Counted from the first letter of the stretch, positions 24,395-34,110 are shown. The stretch is 64,000 nucleotides of DNA from DATAUK01 sp036268295 (GCA_036268295.1 DATAUK010000042.1:1-64000), one strand, 5' to 3'. Numbers and translations: made by a program. The notes: generated by a model not told the origin, from the sequence alone.

Positions 24395-27300
24395 TCAGGT
24401 CGGGGCGTTGAGGATCACCGCCAGCTCGCCACGGTCGACCAGCCGATCGGGTCGCTTCAACAGACCGGTGCGGACGTAGAGGAAGCCGGCGGTCACCGCC
24501 GACGGATCGACTCCGGCGAGATCCGCCCAGGCCAGCCGGTAGATCGACAGCTGCAATGCCGCCGCCTCGAAGTCGCGACCGGTCGGGACCGCGCCGGTCT
24601 TGTAGTCGATGACGTCGTAACGATCATCACCGTCGCGATAGACCGCGTCGATGCGGCCGCGCACCAGCCGGCCACCGACCATCATCTCGAACTGCGCCTC
24701 GATCGCCGCCGGCCGCCGATCGCCCCAGCCATCAGCGAGGAACCGACGCTGCAGTTCGACGAGCTCCGCATCGTTGATGTCGGCGTCTTCGGCGCCCGGG
24801 AGGTCATCGGGCTCGAGCAGCGGCGCCCGCGAGTGCAGCTCCTCGACCCAGCGATGGAACCGCGAGCCGCGGGTCGCCTGCGCCACCGGAGCCATCGGCA
24901 TCGGCCTGGCGAGCGCCGCGGCGAAGGCATTCTCGTCGCGAGCCAGCGCCACGATCTGGCTGGTGGTCAAGCGCGCCGGCACCGGGACATCGACCACCCG
25001 CTGGCGGCGCCGTCGGGTCTCGTCGAGCAGCAGGCCGGCATCCCGCTGCCAGCGCTGCGCCGTCGACAGTGCAACCCCGTTCAGCCCGCCGTTGTCGTCG
25101 CCATCGGCTGCCCGCGCCGCCTCGACCATCGCGGCGACCTCGCGGCGACGCGCCATCTCCCCTTCGTCCGGCAGCGCCGGCCAGGCCACGTCCGAGACGC
25201 CGACCGCCAGCAATGGGTTCACCTCACCGGGCACGGGATCGGCGCACCACTCGGCCACCGTGACGACCGGCGCGGCGAGGTCCACAACGTCGCGCAAGAA
25301 AGCCGACTCCCTGACCGGCTCCTTGCGGGTCGAGCTCCAGACATACGATGACAGCCAGAGTTGATGACGAGCTCGCGTCATCGCCACATAGGCGAGCCGG
25401 CGCTCCTCGTCGTTCGAGTCGCCCCGGCACTCCTCCTTGAACGCCTTGAGGTCAGCCGTCGAATAGCCCAGCAGATGCGGGAGATCGACGGCGTCGCCGC
25501 GACAGCGAAACGGCAGCACCTGCGCGCCGGTCGTCCATGCCGACCGGCCGCGATCGGAGGGAAACACCTTGTCGACCAGACCGGGCACAGCGACGATGTC
25601 CCACTCGAGGCCCTTGGCGGCGTGCACCGTCATGAGCTTGACGGTGTTGGCGTCGGAGACCGCACCGATGTCGAGCCCGTCCTCGTTGTCGCTGGCGGCG
25701 CGGAGGTAGCCAAGGAAGCCGCCGAGATCGCCGTCGCCGTCGAGACCGGTGAACGCCGCGGCAACGTCGAGGAACGCGTGGATGTTGGCGAGTCGCGCCT
25801 CGGCGAGGGCCGCGTCACCCGCCTCGATCTCGACGTCGAGGCCGGTCGTGCTGATCACCTCGGTGATCAGGTCGACCATGGGCTGGGCAGCGAGCTGACG
25901 GAGCCGGCGGATCTCGATCGTGAACCGCCTCAGCCGTTCCAGCGCCTCCGGCGAGCACCGCGACTCGCGACCCGGTGACTCCGCCGCCTCGAGCAGCGAC
26001 GGCACCTCGACCGGATCGACCGAGCTGGTCGCTGCCTCGAGGACCTCTGCGAGGCCGCCCGAGACCGCCGGCTCGTCGGCGTCATCAGCCCCCAGCGGTC
26101 GCGCCCTGGCCAGGAGCCCGGCCCGGCTGCCGAGAGCCGCGAGATCGCGCACCCCGAGGCGCCACCGTGGACCGCTCAACAGCCTGACCGCTGCCGAGTT
26201 GGAGGTCGAGTCGGCGAGCAATGAGAGCACCGCGACGATGTCGCTGACCTCCGGCATCGCCAGCAGGCCACCGAGGCCGACGACCTCGACCGGGATGTCG
26301 CGTTCGACCATCGCGCGGTGAAGTCTCGGGAAATCGATCCGGCGGCGGGCGAGCACCGCGACCTGGCCGGGCTCGGTGCCATCATCCAACGCCGAACGAA
26401 CCCTCTCGGCGAGCCACTCGGCCTCGTCCAGGGCGGTGCTCGATCGCATCGCCACGACCTCGCCGCCCTCGCTCGCACTTGGTCTCGCCGCCAGTGGCGG
26501 GATCTCGATCGCGGTCCGGCCCTTGGCGATCAGCGAGGCATACAGCGGCGCAGACACGGCGTTGGCAGCGGCGAGAATCCTTGCATCGCAACGGAAACTG
26601 GTCATCAGCGGCAGCACCGAAGAGTTGGCGGCTCCGGCCGCGAAATGCTCGCCGAAGCGCGACAGGTTGGCCGGCGACGCCCCGCGCCAGCCGTAGATCG
26701 ACTGGTTGGGGTCGCCGACCGCCGTCACCGAATGCCCGTCGCCGAACAGCCGGGACAGCAAGACCCGTTGGGCGACACCGGTGTCCTGATATTCATCGAG
26801 CACGACCAGCCCGAATCGGTCACGTTCCATCGCGGTGACCTCTGCCGACGCCTCGGCGATCGCGCACGCGAGGGCGACCTGGTCACCGAAGTCGATGACG
26901 TCGAGCCGCCGCTTCGCCTCGGAGTACGACTCGACCAGGCCGAGCAGCTCGTCGCGGGCGAGGGTCCGCTCGACGATCTCCAGCGCCGGCTTGACCGGCT
27001 TCGGGAGCGCTTCGATCTCGGCCCGCACCCGGGCGTCGTGCCGTCGTACGTCCTCGGCGCTGGCGAGATGGTCCGACAGGTCGCCGGCGAGTGCCACGAT
27101 CAGGCCGGCGACCCACGGGGTCGACCAGTTCAAATGCTCGAACGGCCCCGGCGCTCGAGTAGCCACCCGCATCGCCAGCTGCCACTGCACCGCCTCGGTC
27201 AGCAACGTGGCGCCGGGCTCACGGCCGATCCGCAACGCATGATCGCGGACGATCTGCGCGGCGTAGGAGTGGTACGTCGCGACGGTCGGAACGTCGTCGC

Positions 27301-27610
27301 TCAGCCAGGTCTCGGCGCCCGGGTCCGAACCGGCCAGCGCCGCCAGCGACTTGCGGACCCGCTCGGCCAGCTCGCCGGCCGCCTTGTTGGTGAAGGTCAA
27401 TCCCAGGACCCGCGATGGCGCCAGCCGGTGGTGGGCGACCGCGTGCACGATCCGCGCCGCCATCACCATCGTCTTGCCCGAACCGGCACCCGCAATCACC
27501 AGCTGCGGGGTCAGGTCGGCGGTGATGATCGCCAGCTGCTCGGCGGTGAAGGTCATGCCGAGCAGCCGGTGAAGGTAGTCGCCATCGGCATCAGGACGCA
27601 GCGGGGTCAT
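24395..27610 (-). CDS. adnB: AdnB: helicase-nuclease subunit of the AdnAB DNA end-resection complex
   Basis: A 1071-residue UvrD-type motor with a C-terminal RecB-family nuclease. Walker A is AGAGSGKTMVMAAR, motif II is LVVLDEYQDTGVAQR, the third motif is GDPNQSIYGWRGA and motif VI is RLAYVAMTRARHQL. The nuclease active site is DRYDVIDYKTGAVP, with a preceding GRIDAVY. AdnAB is the actinobacterial analogue of AddAB/RecBCD for double-strand-break resection. The ATG at 27610 overlaps the adnA stop as ATGA. Longer in-frame starts are within adnA and are rejected. Confidence 0.93.
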   Translation of the reverse strand: MTPLRPDADGDYLHRLLGMTFTAEQLAIITADLTPQLVIAGAGSGKTMVMAARIVHAVAHHRLAPSRVLGLTFTNKAAGELAERVRKSLAALAGSDPGAETWLSDDVPTVATYHSYAAQIVRDHALRIGREPGATLLTEAVQWQLAMRVATRAPGPFEHLNWSTPWVAGLIVALAGDLSDHLASAEDVRRHDARVRAEIEALPKPVKPALEIVERTLARDELLGLVESYSEAKRRLDVIDFGDQVALACAIAEASAEVTAMERDRFGLVVLDEYQDTGVAQRVLLSRLFGDGHSVTAVGDPNQSIYGWRGASPANLSRFGEHFAAGAANSSVLPLMTSFRCDARILAAANAVSAPLYASLIAKGRTAIEIPPLAARPSASEGGEVVAMRSSTALDEAEWLAERVRSALDDGTEPGQVAVLARRRIDFPRLHRAMVERDIPVEVVGLGGLLAMPEVSDIVAVLSLLADSTSNSAAVRLLSGPRWRLGVRDLAALGSRAGLLARARPLGADDADEPAVSGGLAEVLEAATSSVDPVEVPSLLEAAESPGRESRCSPEALERLRRFTIEIRRLRQLAAQPMVDLITEVISTTGLDVEIEAGDAALAEARLANIHAFLDVAAAFTGLDGDGDLGGFLGYLRAASDNEDGLDIGAVSDANTVKLMTVHAAKGLEWDIVAVPGLVDKVFPSDRGRSAWTTGAQVLPFRCRGDAVDLPHLLGYSTADLKAFKEECRGDSNDEERRLAYVAMTRARHQLWLSSYVWSSTRKEPVRESAFLRDVVDLAAPVVTVAEWCADPVPGEVNPLLAVGVSDVAWPALPDEGEMARRREVAAMVEAARAADGDDNGGLNGVALSTAQRWQRDAGLLLDETRRRRQRVVDVPVPARLTTSQIVALARDENAFAAALARPMPMAPVAQATRGSRFHRWVEELHSRAPLLEPDDLPGAEDADINDAELVELQRRFLADGWGDRRPAAIEAQFEMMVGGRLVRGRIDAVYRDGDDRYDVIDYKTGAVPTGRDFEAAALQLSIYRLAWADLAGVDPSAVTAGFLYVRTGLLKRPDRLVDRGELAVILNAPT

Positions 27611-30600
27611 GACACCACCTGCCCGCCCTCGTCGCGTGAAGGGCAAGAAGCGCGGAACGAGCATCGGTCGCAGCCGTCGTTGGGCCGAGCCGGAAACCGC
27701 TCGAGGCGGATGTCGGTCGCGATCCCCTCGACCAGGTCATCGACCCACTCGTCGCCCGGACCGAGCGGCGGTTGAGGCTGCACCTTGACCGAGCCTCTGA
27801 CCTCCTTGCGGAGCTGCACCAGCTCCGCGCCGCCGGGCGTCATCGACCAGTCGGCGAACCCGCCGTTGCGGGCGGCGAGCTGGTAGACCCCGAGCTGCGG
27901 GTCGCTCTGCAGCGCCTCTTCGCTCGGCGGGTATTTGCCGGTCTTGAGATCGACCACCACGATGCGACCGTTGTCATCGAGCTCGATCCGGTCGGCCCGG
28001 CCGCGGAGCCTGACATCGTCGCCGACCATGACCTCGAACTCGACCTCGGCTCCGGCACACTGCCGCGGGTTGGCGACGTGCCAAGCGAGAAACCGTTGCA
28101 GCGCCGCGCGCGCTTCGTTGTGGTCGCGGGCTGCCTGCCAGCGGGCGTCGTACGGAAGGAGGTGCCAGACCGCGTCGAGCCGATCGACGATGGCGTCGAG
28201 ATCAGGCGGCACTTCGCCGACGACCACGGCCTCGGCCAAGGCGTGGACGATCGAGCCGAAGCCCTGCGCGGCCGAGGTCGACTCGACCGCCTTGACCTCG
28301 CGGTCGAGGAACCACGCCCGCGGGCAGCGGTCGAATGCCGAGACCGCGGACCCGGACAGGTCGACCGGGCGTTCGAGCGGTCGTACGGCGGTCGTGCCGG
28401 GGGTCACCCCGGCCAGGCCCCACCACTGCGCGGTCGCGGCAGCGGGAACGAGCGGCACACCGCCGTCGTCGACAGCATCGGCCAGCGCCGCGAGCCGTCG
28501 CGCGGCTTCGCGGCGCAGCTCGGGGTCGGCGAGCGGGTCGTTGAGGGTGCGGCGCAACCGGCCGACGAGCGAGGCCGCCGACAGCACATTCGTGGTCGAC
28601 GTCACTCGGTCCGGCACCTCGAGCCCGGTCTCGTCGAGGAACCGGGAGGGTCGCTCAGCGAGATCGTCAGTGCCGGAAGTCGCGGTGAGGATCAGCCGCT
28701 CGCGGGCTCGAGTCACTGCGACGTAGAACAATCGGCGTTCCTCGGTCAGCATCGCCGCCGGGGTGAGCGGCGGCCGCGGTCCGTCGGCATCGAGCGCATC
28801 GGCGTCGAGCACCGAGCCGCGGCGGCGAAGGTCAGGCCAGACGCCTTCCTGCACCCCGGCCACGACGACCAGGTCCCACTCGAGGCCCTTCGATCGGTGC
28901 GCGGTCAGCAGCCGGACCGACCCGAGGATGCCGGCCCGCTCCTCGTGCGGCGCGGCCGGGATCTCCTGGGCCTCGATCTCCTCCAACAACGCCGCGACGC
29001 TTGCCCGCGGCTGATAGTCCTCGAGTCTCGACGCGGCGTCGAACAGCGCCAGGACGGCATCGAGATCACGGTCGGCGGCACGGCCGGTGACATCCGGTGA
29101 CGAGGCGGCGGTCGAGAGCCGCCTGGCCCAGTCGCAGCCGTCCCACAACGCCCAGAGCACTTCGGCCGGCGTGCCGCCGGCAGCCGCGACGCGCCGGGCG
29201 GCAGCGAGCAGGTTGACCAGCCTTGTGACCGGCGCCGCCACCCGGTCCTCGATGACCGCGAGATCGCGCGGGTCGGCGATCACCTCACCGATCAACTCAG
29301 CCGACGGCCGGGCCAGCCCGTTGCTGTTCGCCGCGCGGTCGAGGTCGCGGAGCCGGCGGCCCAGCGCCCGAAGCTGCGCCGGAGACGCGCCACCGAGCGG
29401 CGAGAGCAGCAGCGATCTCGCCAGCTCCGGTGTGATGGCGCTCTGCTGCGGCGGTGGCTGCCTCAGGTCGTAGGCGACGATCTTCAGCGCCGCGAGCAGC
29501 GGCGCGACGGCCGGGTCCGTGGCCAGCGGGAGCTCGTCGGCGGCGACCGAGACCGGCACCCCGGCGCCGACCAATGCCCGACGCATCGTCGGGATGCTCC
29601 GCACCCCCGACCGCACCAGCACCGCCATCCGCGACCACGCCACGCCATCGATGAGATGCGAGCGCCGCAACAAGTCGGCGATGCCGGTGACCTCGGCCGC
29701 GACTGACGGGAACAGCCGGATCTCAGCCGGCGTGAGGCTGACCGGACCGGCGGCGACGAGGTGACGATGGTTGTGGTGGTGGGAGCTCAGCCGGCCGAGC
29801 GGGATCGGCTTAGCCACCTCGCGGGAGAGCTCGACCAGTTCGCTGCCGGAGCGCCGGCAGACATTGAGCGCCACGACCTCGGCCTCACGGCCGTCGGCGT
29901 GACGGAAGCGATCCGAAAAGTCGAGGATCCCGGCGACATCGGCGCCACGAAAGCTGTAGATCGACTGATCCGGGTCACCGACCGCGACGAGCAGCCGGCC
30001 AGCACCTGCGAGGCGCTGCAGCAGCAGCACCTGAGAGGGATCGGTGTCCTGGTATTCATCGACGTACACCGCGCTGAACCGGCCGATGACTTCGCGGGCC
30101 GGCCCGTCGAGCAGCTCGATCGCGCGGGAGATCAACCCGGCGTAGTCGACCTCCTCGCGAATCGCGAGCACATCGAGATATTCGTCGAGAAACGTGCCGG
30201 CAGCGACCCATGCCGGCCGGCGGTGTTGGTGACCCAGCCGGCTGACCGCCGCGCCGTCGAGGCCGCGCTCGCGGGCCCGGTCGAGCAGGTCGCCGACCTC
30301 GCTCGCGAATCCGCGCAGCCGCAGTGCCGGCGCGAACTCGGCTGGCCACCGGGTCTGACCCTCGCCGCTCGCGTTTCCGGCGAGCAGCTCACGCACCCGC
30401 ATCTCGCGTTCGGCGCCGGACAGCAGCCGCGGCAGCCGGCCACCGGGCCCGATGCCGTAGCCACGCAACAGCGAATAGCAGAAGCTGTGGAACGTCGACG
30501 CGGCCGGCGCCGCGACCGTGCGACCCAGCCGGGACGCGATCCGGTCGCGGAGCTCATCGGCCGCCTTGCGGCTGAACGTCAGGGCCAGCACCTCGTCGGG

Positions 30601-30795
30601 CGACGCACCTTGGCGCACCCGCTCGACCACTGCCTCGACCAACGTTGTCGTCTTGCCGGTGCCAGGACCGGCCAGCACGAGCAGCGGACCCGCACCGTGA
30701 GCCACGACCGTTCGCTGCGAGGCGTCAAGCTCAGGCGCCGCGACCGGCTCGACCGGTGCGCGCACCAGTCGATAGCTCACCCCGGCCGCTGACAT
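27607..30795 (-). CDS. adnA: AdnA: helicase-nuclease subunit with Fe-S-type nuclease domain
   Basis: A 1062-residue partner of AdnB. Walker A is AGPGTGKTTTLVEA, motif II is VYVDEYQDTDPSQ and GDPDQSIYSFRGA the third motif. The C-terminal nuclease has RADRIELDDNG and VVDLKTGKYPP. Four cysteines (one in DRCPRAWFL and three in GCDRCSFRASCPS) frame the nuclease, matching the 4Fe-4S arrangement of AddB-like nucleases. ATG 30795 is chosen; a GTG at 30807 is possible. The gene is 49 nt downstream of a cupin gene on the same strand. Confidence 0.93.
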   Translation of the reverse strand: MSAAGVSYRLVRAPVEPVAAPELDASQRTVVAHGAGPLLVLAGPGTGKTTTLVEAVVERVRQGASPDEVLALTFSRKAADELRDRIASRLGRTVAAPAASTFHSFCYSLLRGYGIGPGGRLPRLLSGAEREMRVRELLAGNASGEGQTRWPAEFAPALRLRGFASEVGDLLDRARERGLDGAAVSRLGHQHRRPAWVAAGTFLDEYLDVLAIREEVDYAGLISRAIELLDGPAREVIGRFSAVYVDEYQDTDPSQVLLLQRLAGAGRLLVAVGDPDQSIYSFRGADVAGILDFSDRFRHADGREAEVVALNVCRRSGSELVELSREVAKPIPLGRLSSHHHNHRHLVAAGPVSLTPAEIRLFPSVAAEVTGIADLLRRSHLIDGVAWSRMAVLVRSGVRSIPTMRRALVGAGVPVSVAADELPLATDPAVAPLLAALKIVAYDLRQPPPQQSAITPELARSLLLSPLGGASPAQLRALGRRLRDLDRAANSNGLARPSAELIGEVIADPRDLAVIEDRVAAPVTRLVNLLAAARRVAAAGGTPAEVLWALWDGCDWARRLSTAASSPDVTGRAADRDLDAVLALFDAASRLEDYQPRASVAALLEEIEAQEIPAAPHEERAGILGSVRLLTAHRSKGLEWDLVVVAGVQEGVWPDLRRRGSVLDADALDADGPRPPLTPAAMLTEERRLFYVAVTRARERLILTATSGTDDLAERPSRFLDETGLEVPDRVTSTTNVLSAASLVGRLRRTLNDPLADPELRREAARRLAALADAVDDGGVPLVPAAATAQWWGLAGVTPGTTAVRPLERPVDLSGSAVSAFDRCPRAWFLDREVKAVESTSAAQGFGSIVHALAEAVVVGEVPPDLDAIVDRLDAVWHLLPYDARWQAARDHNEARAALQRFLAWHVANPRQCAGAEVEFEVMVGDDVRLRGRADRIELDDNGRIVVVDLKTGKYPPSEEALQSDPQLGVYQLAARNGGFADWSMTPGGAELVQLRKEVRGSVKVQPQPPLGPGDEWVDDLVEGIATDIRLERFPARPNDGCDRCSFRASCPSRDEGGQVVS

Positions 30796-30844
30796 ACCCA
30801 CGATCACAGCACGCGGCTACGACGCGTGCGGTCCTTCGAAACGA

Positions 30845-31207
30845 TCAGTTGTCGCGGTGCACGATGTCCGGCGCGAAAGCTGGCAGGCAGACGGCGATGT
30901 AGTCGGCTCCCTCAGGTCCCGGCGAGGAGTAGCGCACCCATTCACCCGCGCGGGTGTGGACCGCCTGGCCGGCAGCGACGTGGAAGTGACCGCCCTCATG
31001 CTCCACGACGACGACCCCGCGAAGGACGACGGTGAACTCATCGAAGTCAGGCCGTTGACCCGGCTCCGTCCAGCCGCTTGGACTGGTCATGTGGGCGACG
31101 CTGATCCGCGGCTCGGCGGTGTTGACCTGCCCGATGTGCTCGCGGATCGTCTTAGGCGGCTCGCCGGCCGCCTGGATGATGGTCGGACCCTCGATCAACT
31201 CAGGCAC
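30845..31207 (-). CDS. Cupin-domain protein
   Basis: A 120-residue single cupin. The beta-barrel motif appears as DEFTVVLRGVVVVEHEGGHF and AAGQAVHTRAGEWVRYSSPG, although the usual His pair of motif 1 is missing. Proteins of this size can be isomerases, dioxygenases or binding proteins; no function is assigned. Its ATG overlaps the stop of the alkyltransferase-like gene. It could be translated together with the adnAB operon. Confidence 0.8.
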   Translation of the reverse strand: MPELIEGPTIIQAAGEPPKTIREHIGQVNTAEPRISVAHMTSPSGWTEPGQRPDFDEFTVVLRGVVVVEHEGGHFHVAAGQAVHTRAGEWVRYSSPGPEGADYIAVCLPAFAPDIVHRDN

Positions 31208-31511
31208 GTCTCCTCCTTCGGGTCGAGCGACCGTCCCACCGAGCCCGGCTCATGTCCACCCGATAGCCGTTCATCGGGACGTCCTCGGAGCGCAGCAACG
31301 CCACCTGCCGGTCGCGGACGCCTGGTGCGCACGTGCCATCCGAGCGGACCACGCGATGCCAGGGGACCTCATCGCCGTACGTCGCCATGACGGTGCCGAC
31401 GGCTCGACCGGACCCGGCCGAGACGAACTCCGCAACGTCGCTGTAGGACATGACACAGCCGATCGGGATCAGATCGACGGCGTCAAGCACGCTGCGAGAG
31501 AACGGAGTCAC
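31200..31511 (-). CDS. Alkyltransferase-like protein (ATL), MGMT fold without the acceptor Cys
   Basis: A 103-residue protein homologous to the DNA-binding domain of O6-methylguanine-DNA methyltransferase. The active site motif is VPWHRVV instead of PCHRV, so Cys is replaced by Trp; ATL proteins bind O6-alkylguanine without repair and hand it to nucleotide excision repair. Helix-turn-helix region is IPIGCVMSYSDVAEFVSAG and it has a short basic tail (RSTRRRRRA). GTG 31511. It lies upstream of cupin, adnA and adnB, forming a DNA-repair-rich operon. Confidence 0.88.
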   Translation of the reverse strand: MTPFSRSVLDAVDLIPIGCVMSYSDVAEFVSAGSGRAVGTVMATYGDEVPWHRVVRSDGTCAPGVRDRQVALLRSEDVPMNGYRVDMSRARWDGRSTRRRRRA

Positions 31512-31537
31512 GGCGACAAAGACTAACGTCGCCAGCC

Positions 31538-32422
31538 ATGAGGATCCTCGTCATCGGCGGCACCCGACTGCTCGGCCGGCACATCGCCCAGACCGCGCTC
31601 GACCGCGGTCACGACGTCACGGTGTTCAACCGCGGCCAGACCGATCCCGGGGCGTTGCCGGAGGCCACCCGGCTGACCGGTGACCGCGACACCGATCTCA
31701 TTGCGCTGTCGAGCGGCGAGTGGGACGCGACGATCGACGTCTGCGCTTACGTGCCGGGTCAGGTGCGCTCGTTGCTCGAGTCGCTCGGCGCGCGTGCCGG
31801 CCACTACACGTTCGTGTCGACGATCAGCGTCTACAGCGAGGACGTCGTGGACAGCGGCTTCACCGAGGCCGCCGCGCTGCTCGAGCCGGAGTGGAGCGAC
31901 GAGCGGCAGGTCGCGAAGTACGGCGAGCTGAAGGTCGCCTGCGAGCAGGTGGCTGCGGACCTCACGGGCGGTCGGCTGCTGATCATCCGGCCCGGATACG
32001 TCATCGGGCCGTACGACTACACCGAACGGTTCACCCACTGGATTCGGGAGGTCGCCGCCGGCAAGCCGTTCGATGCGCCCGCGGCCGAGCAGCCGCTGCA
32101 GTGCATCGATGGCCGCGACCTTGCGGCGTTCACGATCGGCTGCGTCGAACGCGAAGTCTTGGACGTCTTCAACGTCACCGCGCCGCAGTCACCGCCGACC
32201 TTCGCCGAGGCGCTGGCCACGATCGCACTCGGGTTAGGCGTCGAGTTGCCCGAGGTCCGTTACGCCGACCCGTCGTACGACTCCGAGGAGCTACCGCTTT
32301 CCGCGGCACCGTCGTGGTGGCCGTTGATGCGCGCCAGCGTCTCGCGCGCCACCGCCGCCGGACTTCGCTGGCGACCGCTGGAAGAAACCGTCCGCGACAC
32401 CGCCGCCTTCGCCGACGTCTAG
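31538..32422 (+). CDS. Extended SDR (NAD-dependent epimerase/dehydratase family)
   Basis: A 294-residue Rossmann-fold protein. The dinucleotide motif is MRILVIGGTRLLGRHIAQ at the N-terminus. The catalytic region YGELKVACEQ supplies Tyr and Lys and VSTISVYSED the Ser/Thr. Members with GGTRxLG act as epimerases or reductases; substrate unknown. It is divergent from the ATL gene (26 nt apart) and convergent with moeZ. Confidence 0.88.
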   Translation: MRILVIGGTRLLGRHIAQTALDRGHDVTVFNRGQTDPGALPEATRLTGDRDTDLIALSSGEWDATIDVCAYVPGQVRSLLESLGARAGHYTFVSTISVYSEDVVDSGFTEAAALLEPEWSDERQVAKYGELKVACEQVAADLTGGRLLIIRPGYVIGPYDYTERFTHWIREVAAGKPFDAPAAEQPLQCIDGRDLAAFTIGCVEREVLDVFNVTAPQSPPTFAEALATIALGLGVELPEVRYADPSYDSEELPLSAAPSWWPLMRASVSRATAAGLRWRPLEETVRDTAAFADV

Positions 32423-32434
32423 CCGCCAGCCCCC

Positions 32435-32484
32435 GAAGCGTCAGACCCGCCGGGCGCTATGGCGCCGGCACGTTCTGACACTTC
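32435..32484. terminator. Hairpin between convergent SDR and moeZ genes
   Basis: GAAGCGTCAGA (32435-32445) and TCTGACACTTC (32474-32484) are an inverted repeat matching at 10 of 11 positions, with a GC-rich inner hairpin (GGGCGC...GCGCC). It lies 13 nt after the SDR stop and 14 nt before the moeZ stop. It likely terminates both genes. Confidence 0.65.
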
Positions 32485-32498
32485 CGATGGGGCGGCGC

Positions 32499-33671
32499 TT
32501 AGTAGAGCGGCTCGTCCTGCAGCACCTGGGTCGACCAGGCGGTCACGCCACCCTGCACGTGCTTGGCGTCGGCGAAGCCGGCGTTCTTGAGCAATGCCAA
32601 CGCCTCTGCCGATCGGACACCCGACTTGCAGTAGGCGATGACCGGCTTGTCCTGGGGCAGCTCGGCAAGCTTGCCCGGCAGATCGCCCTTGGGGATCAGC
32701 ACCGCACCGGGGATCGCGATGATCTCCCACTCGGCCGGCTCCCGGACGTCAACGAGATAGAAGTCCTCGCCGGCATCTTGCAGCGCCTTGAGCTCGGTCG
32801 CGGTGATCGTCGAGCCCGCAGCCGCCTCGACCGCCTCGTCGGAGACCGTGCCGCAGAACGCCTCGTAGTCGATCAGCTCGGTGATCGTGGGGTTCTTTCC
32901 GCACAACGGGCACTCCGGGTCCTTGCGTACCTTCACCGACCGGTAGGTCATCTCCAGCGCGTCATAGATCATCAATCGGCCGACCAGCGGCTCGCCGATG
33001 CCGGTCAGCACCTTGATCGCCTCGGTCGACTGGATCGAGCCGATCGAGGCGCAGAGCACACCGAGCACGCCGCCCTCGGCGCATGACGGGACCATCCCGG
33101 GCGGTGGCGGCTCGGGGTAGAGGCAGCGATAGCAGGGGCCGTGCTCATTCCAGAACACCGACGCCTGGCCGTCGAAGCGGTAGATCGAGCCCCAGACATA
33201 CGGCTTGTTGAGCAGCACACAGGCGTCGTTGACGAGATAGCGGGTGGCGAAGTTGTCGGTGCCGTCGACGATCAGGTCATAGCCGGCGAAGATCTCCATC
33301 ACGTTCGACGAGTCGAGCCGCTCCTCGTGCAGATTGACCGTGACTAGCGGGTTGATCTCGAGGACCGATTCCTTGGCGCTGACCGCCTTCGGGCGGCCGA
33401 CATCGCTTTGGCCGTGGATGACTTGACGCTGCAGATTCGACTCGTCGACCACGTCGAAGTCGACGATGCCAAGGGTGCCAACACCGGCCGCGGCGAGATA
33501 CATCAGCGCGGGCGACCCGAGCCCGCCGGCACCGACACAGAGCACCCGGGAGTTCTTCAGCCGCTTCTGCCCTACCATCGCGACGTCGGGAATGATCAAG
33601 TGACGCGAATAGCGCCTGATCTCCTCAGGCGTGAGCTCCGGAGCGGGCTCTACCAGCGGGGGCAGTGGCAC
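32499..33671 (-). CDS. moeZ: Adenylyltransferase/sulfurtransferase MoeZ
   Basis: About 390 residues. The N-terminal ThiF/MoeB domain has VLCVGAGGLGSPALMYLA (ATP site), DFDVVDESNLQRQ and DGTDNFATRYLVND. The C-terminal rhodanese domain has the active-site Cys in IAYCKSGVRSAEA. MoeZ activates ThiS/MoaD-like carriers and passes them sulfur for molybdopterin, thiamine and thio-cysteine pathways. The structural zinc cysteines are kept (GPCYRCLYPE and CPLCGK), unlike M. tuberculosis MoeZ as I recall it. The start is GTG 33671, with GAGGTG upstream; GTG 33680 is the alternative. Confidence 0.92.
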   Translation of the reverse strand: MPLPPLVEPAPELTPEEIRRYSRHLIIPDVAMVGQKRLKNSRVLCVGAGGLGSPALMYLAAAGVGTLGIVDFDVVDESNLQRQVIHGQSDVGRPKAVSAKESVLEINPLVTVNLHEERLDSSNVMEIFAGYDLIVDGTDNFATRYLVNDACVLLNKPYVWGSIYRFDGQASVFWNEHGPCYRCLYPEPPPPGMVPSCAEGGVLGVLCASIGSIQSTEAIKVLTGIGEPLVGRLMIYDALEMTYRSVKVRKDPECPLCGKNPTITELIDYEAFCGTVSDEAVEAAAGSTITATELKALQDAGEDFYLVDVREPAEWEIIAIPGAVLIPKGDLPGKLAELPQDKPVIAYCKSGVRSAEALALLKNAGFADAKHVQGGVTAWSTQVLQDEPLY

Positions 33672-33790
33672 TGTTGTCACCTCATGAGTACGTCGGTCAG
33701 CAGTTAGATTTTTCGCAGTCTTAGAGTCCCATGGTGGGAAACCTTCGCGTCCTGACGGTTGTTCCACGCCCGGGTGGGCAGGTAGTGAAT

Positions 33791-33958
33791 ATGGGATTCT
33801 TCGACAAGCTCAGGAACAAGGGCCAGGCCAGCAAAGGCGACGTCAAGCAGCAGGCCGGTAAGGCCATCGGCAACGAGCAGATGCAAGCCGAAGGCAAAGC
33901 TGGCTCAGCGAAGGGCAACCTGAAGCAGGCCGGCGAAAAGGTCAAGGACGCGCTATAG
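33791..33958 (+). CDS. CsbD-family small stress protein
   Basis: A 55-residue hydrophilic protein with the CsbD pattern: KGDVKQQAGKAIGNEQ and GSAKGNLKQAGEKVKDAL, rich in Lys, Gly and Gln, and lacking Trp and Cys. CsbD proteins are abundant general-stress proteins of unclear function. ATG 33791 follows an AGG-containing ribosome site at 9 nt. A strong terminator follows directly. Confidence 0.85.
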   Translation: MGFFDKLRNKGQASKGDVKQQAGKAIGNEQMQAEGKAGSAKGNLKQAGEKVKDAL

Positions 33959-33979
33959 CCCCGAGTTCCCACCACTGTT

Positions 33980-34013
33980 GCGTTGAGCCGGGCCCACTGG
34001 CCCGGCTCAACGC
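33980..34013. terminator. Perfect 15-bp hairpin after csbD-like gene
   Basis: GCGTTGAGCCGGGCC (33980-33994) pairs exactly with GGCCCGGCTCAACGC (33999-34013) around a 4-nt loop, 21 nt after the CsbD stop. It looks like an intrinsic terminator. Confidence 0.88.
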
Positions 34014-34110
34014 GTCGTGAGACGGTTTCGCGCTGAAACTATCGCTCAACAGCGGCCCTATGCTTCCTCCGTTGCGCGATCATCGAGCGACGTGAGGACT
34101 GGGGGCACCC

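Noticed and set aside
26318..27775. 485-codon plus-strand frame opposite adnB/adnA
   Set aside because: Arg/Gly/His-rich composition typical of an antisense shadow; no domain.
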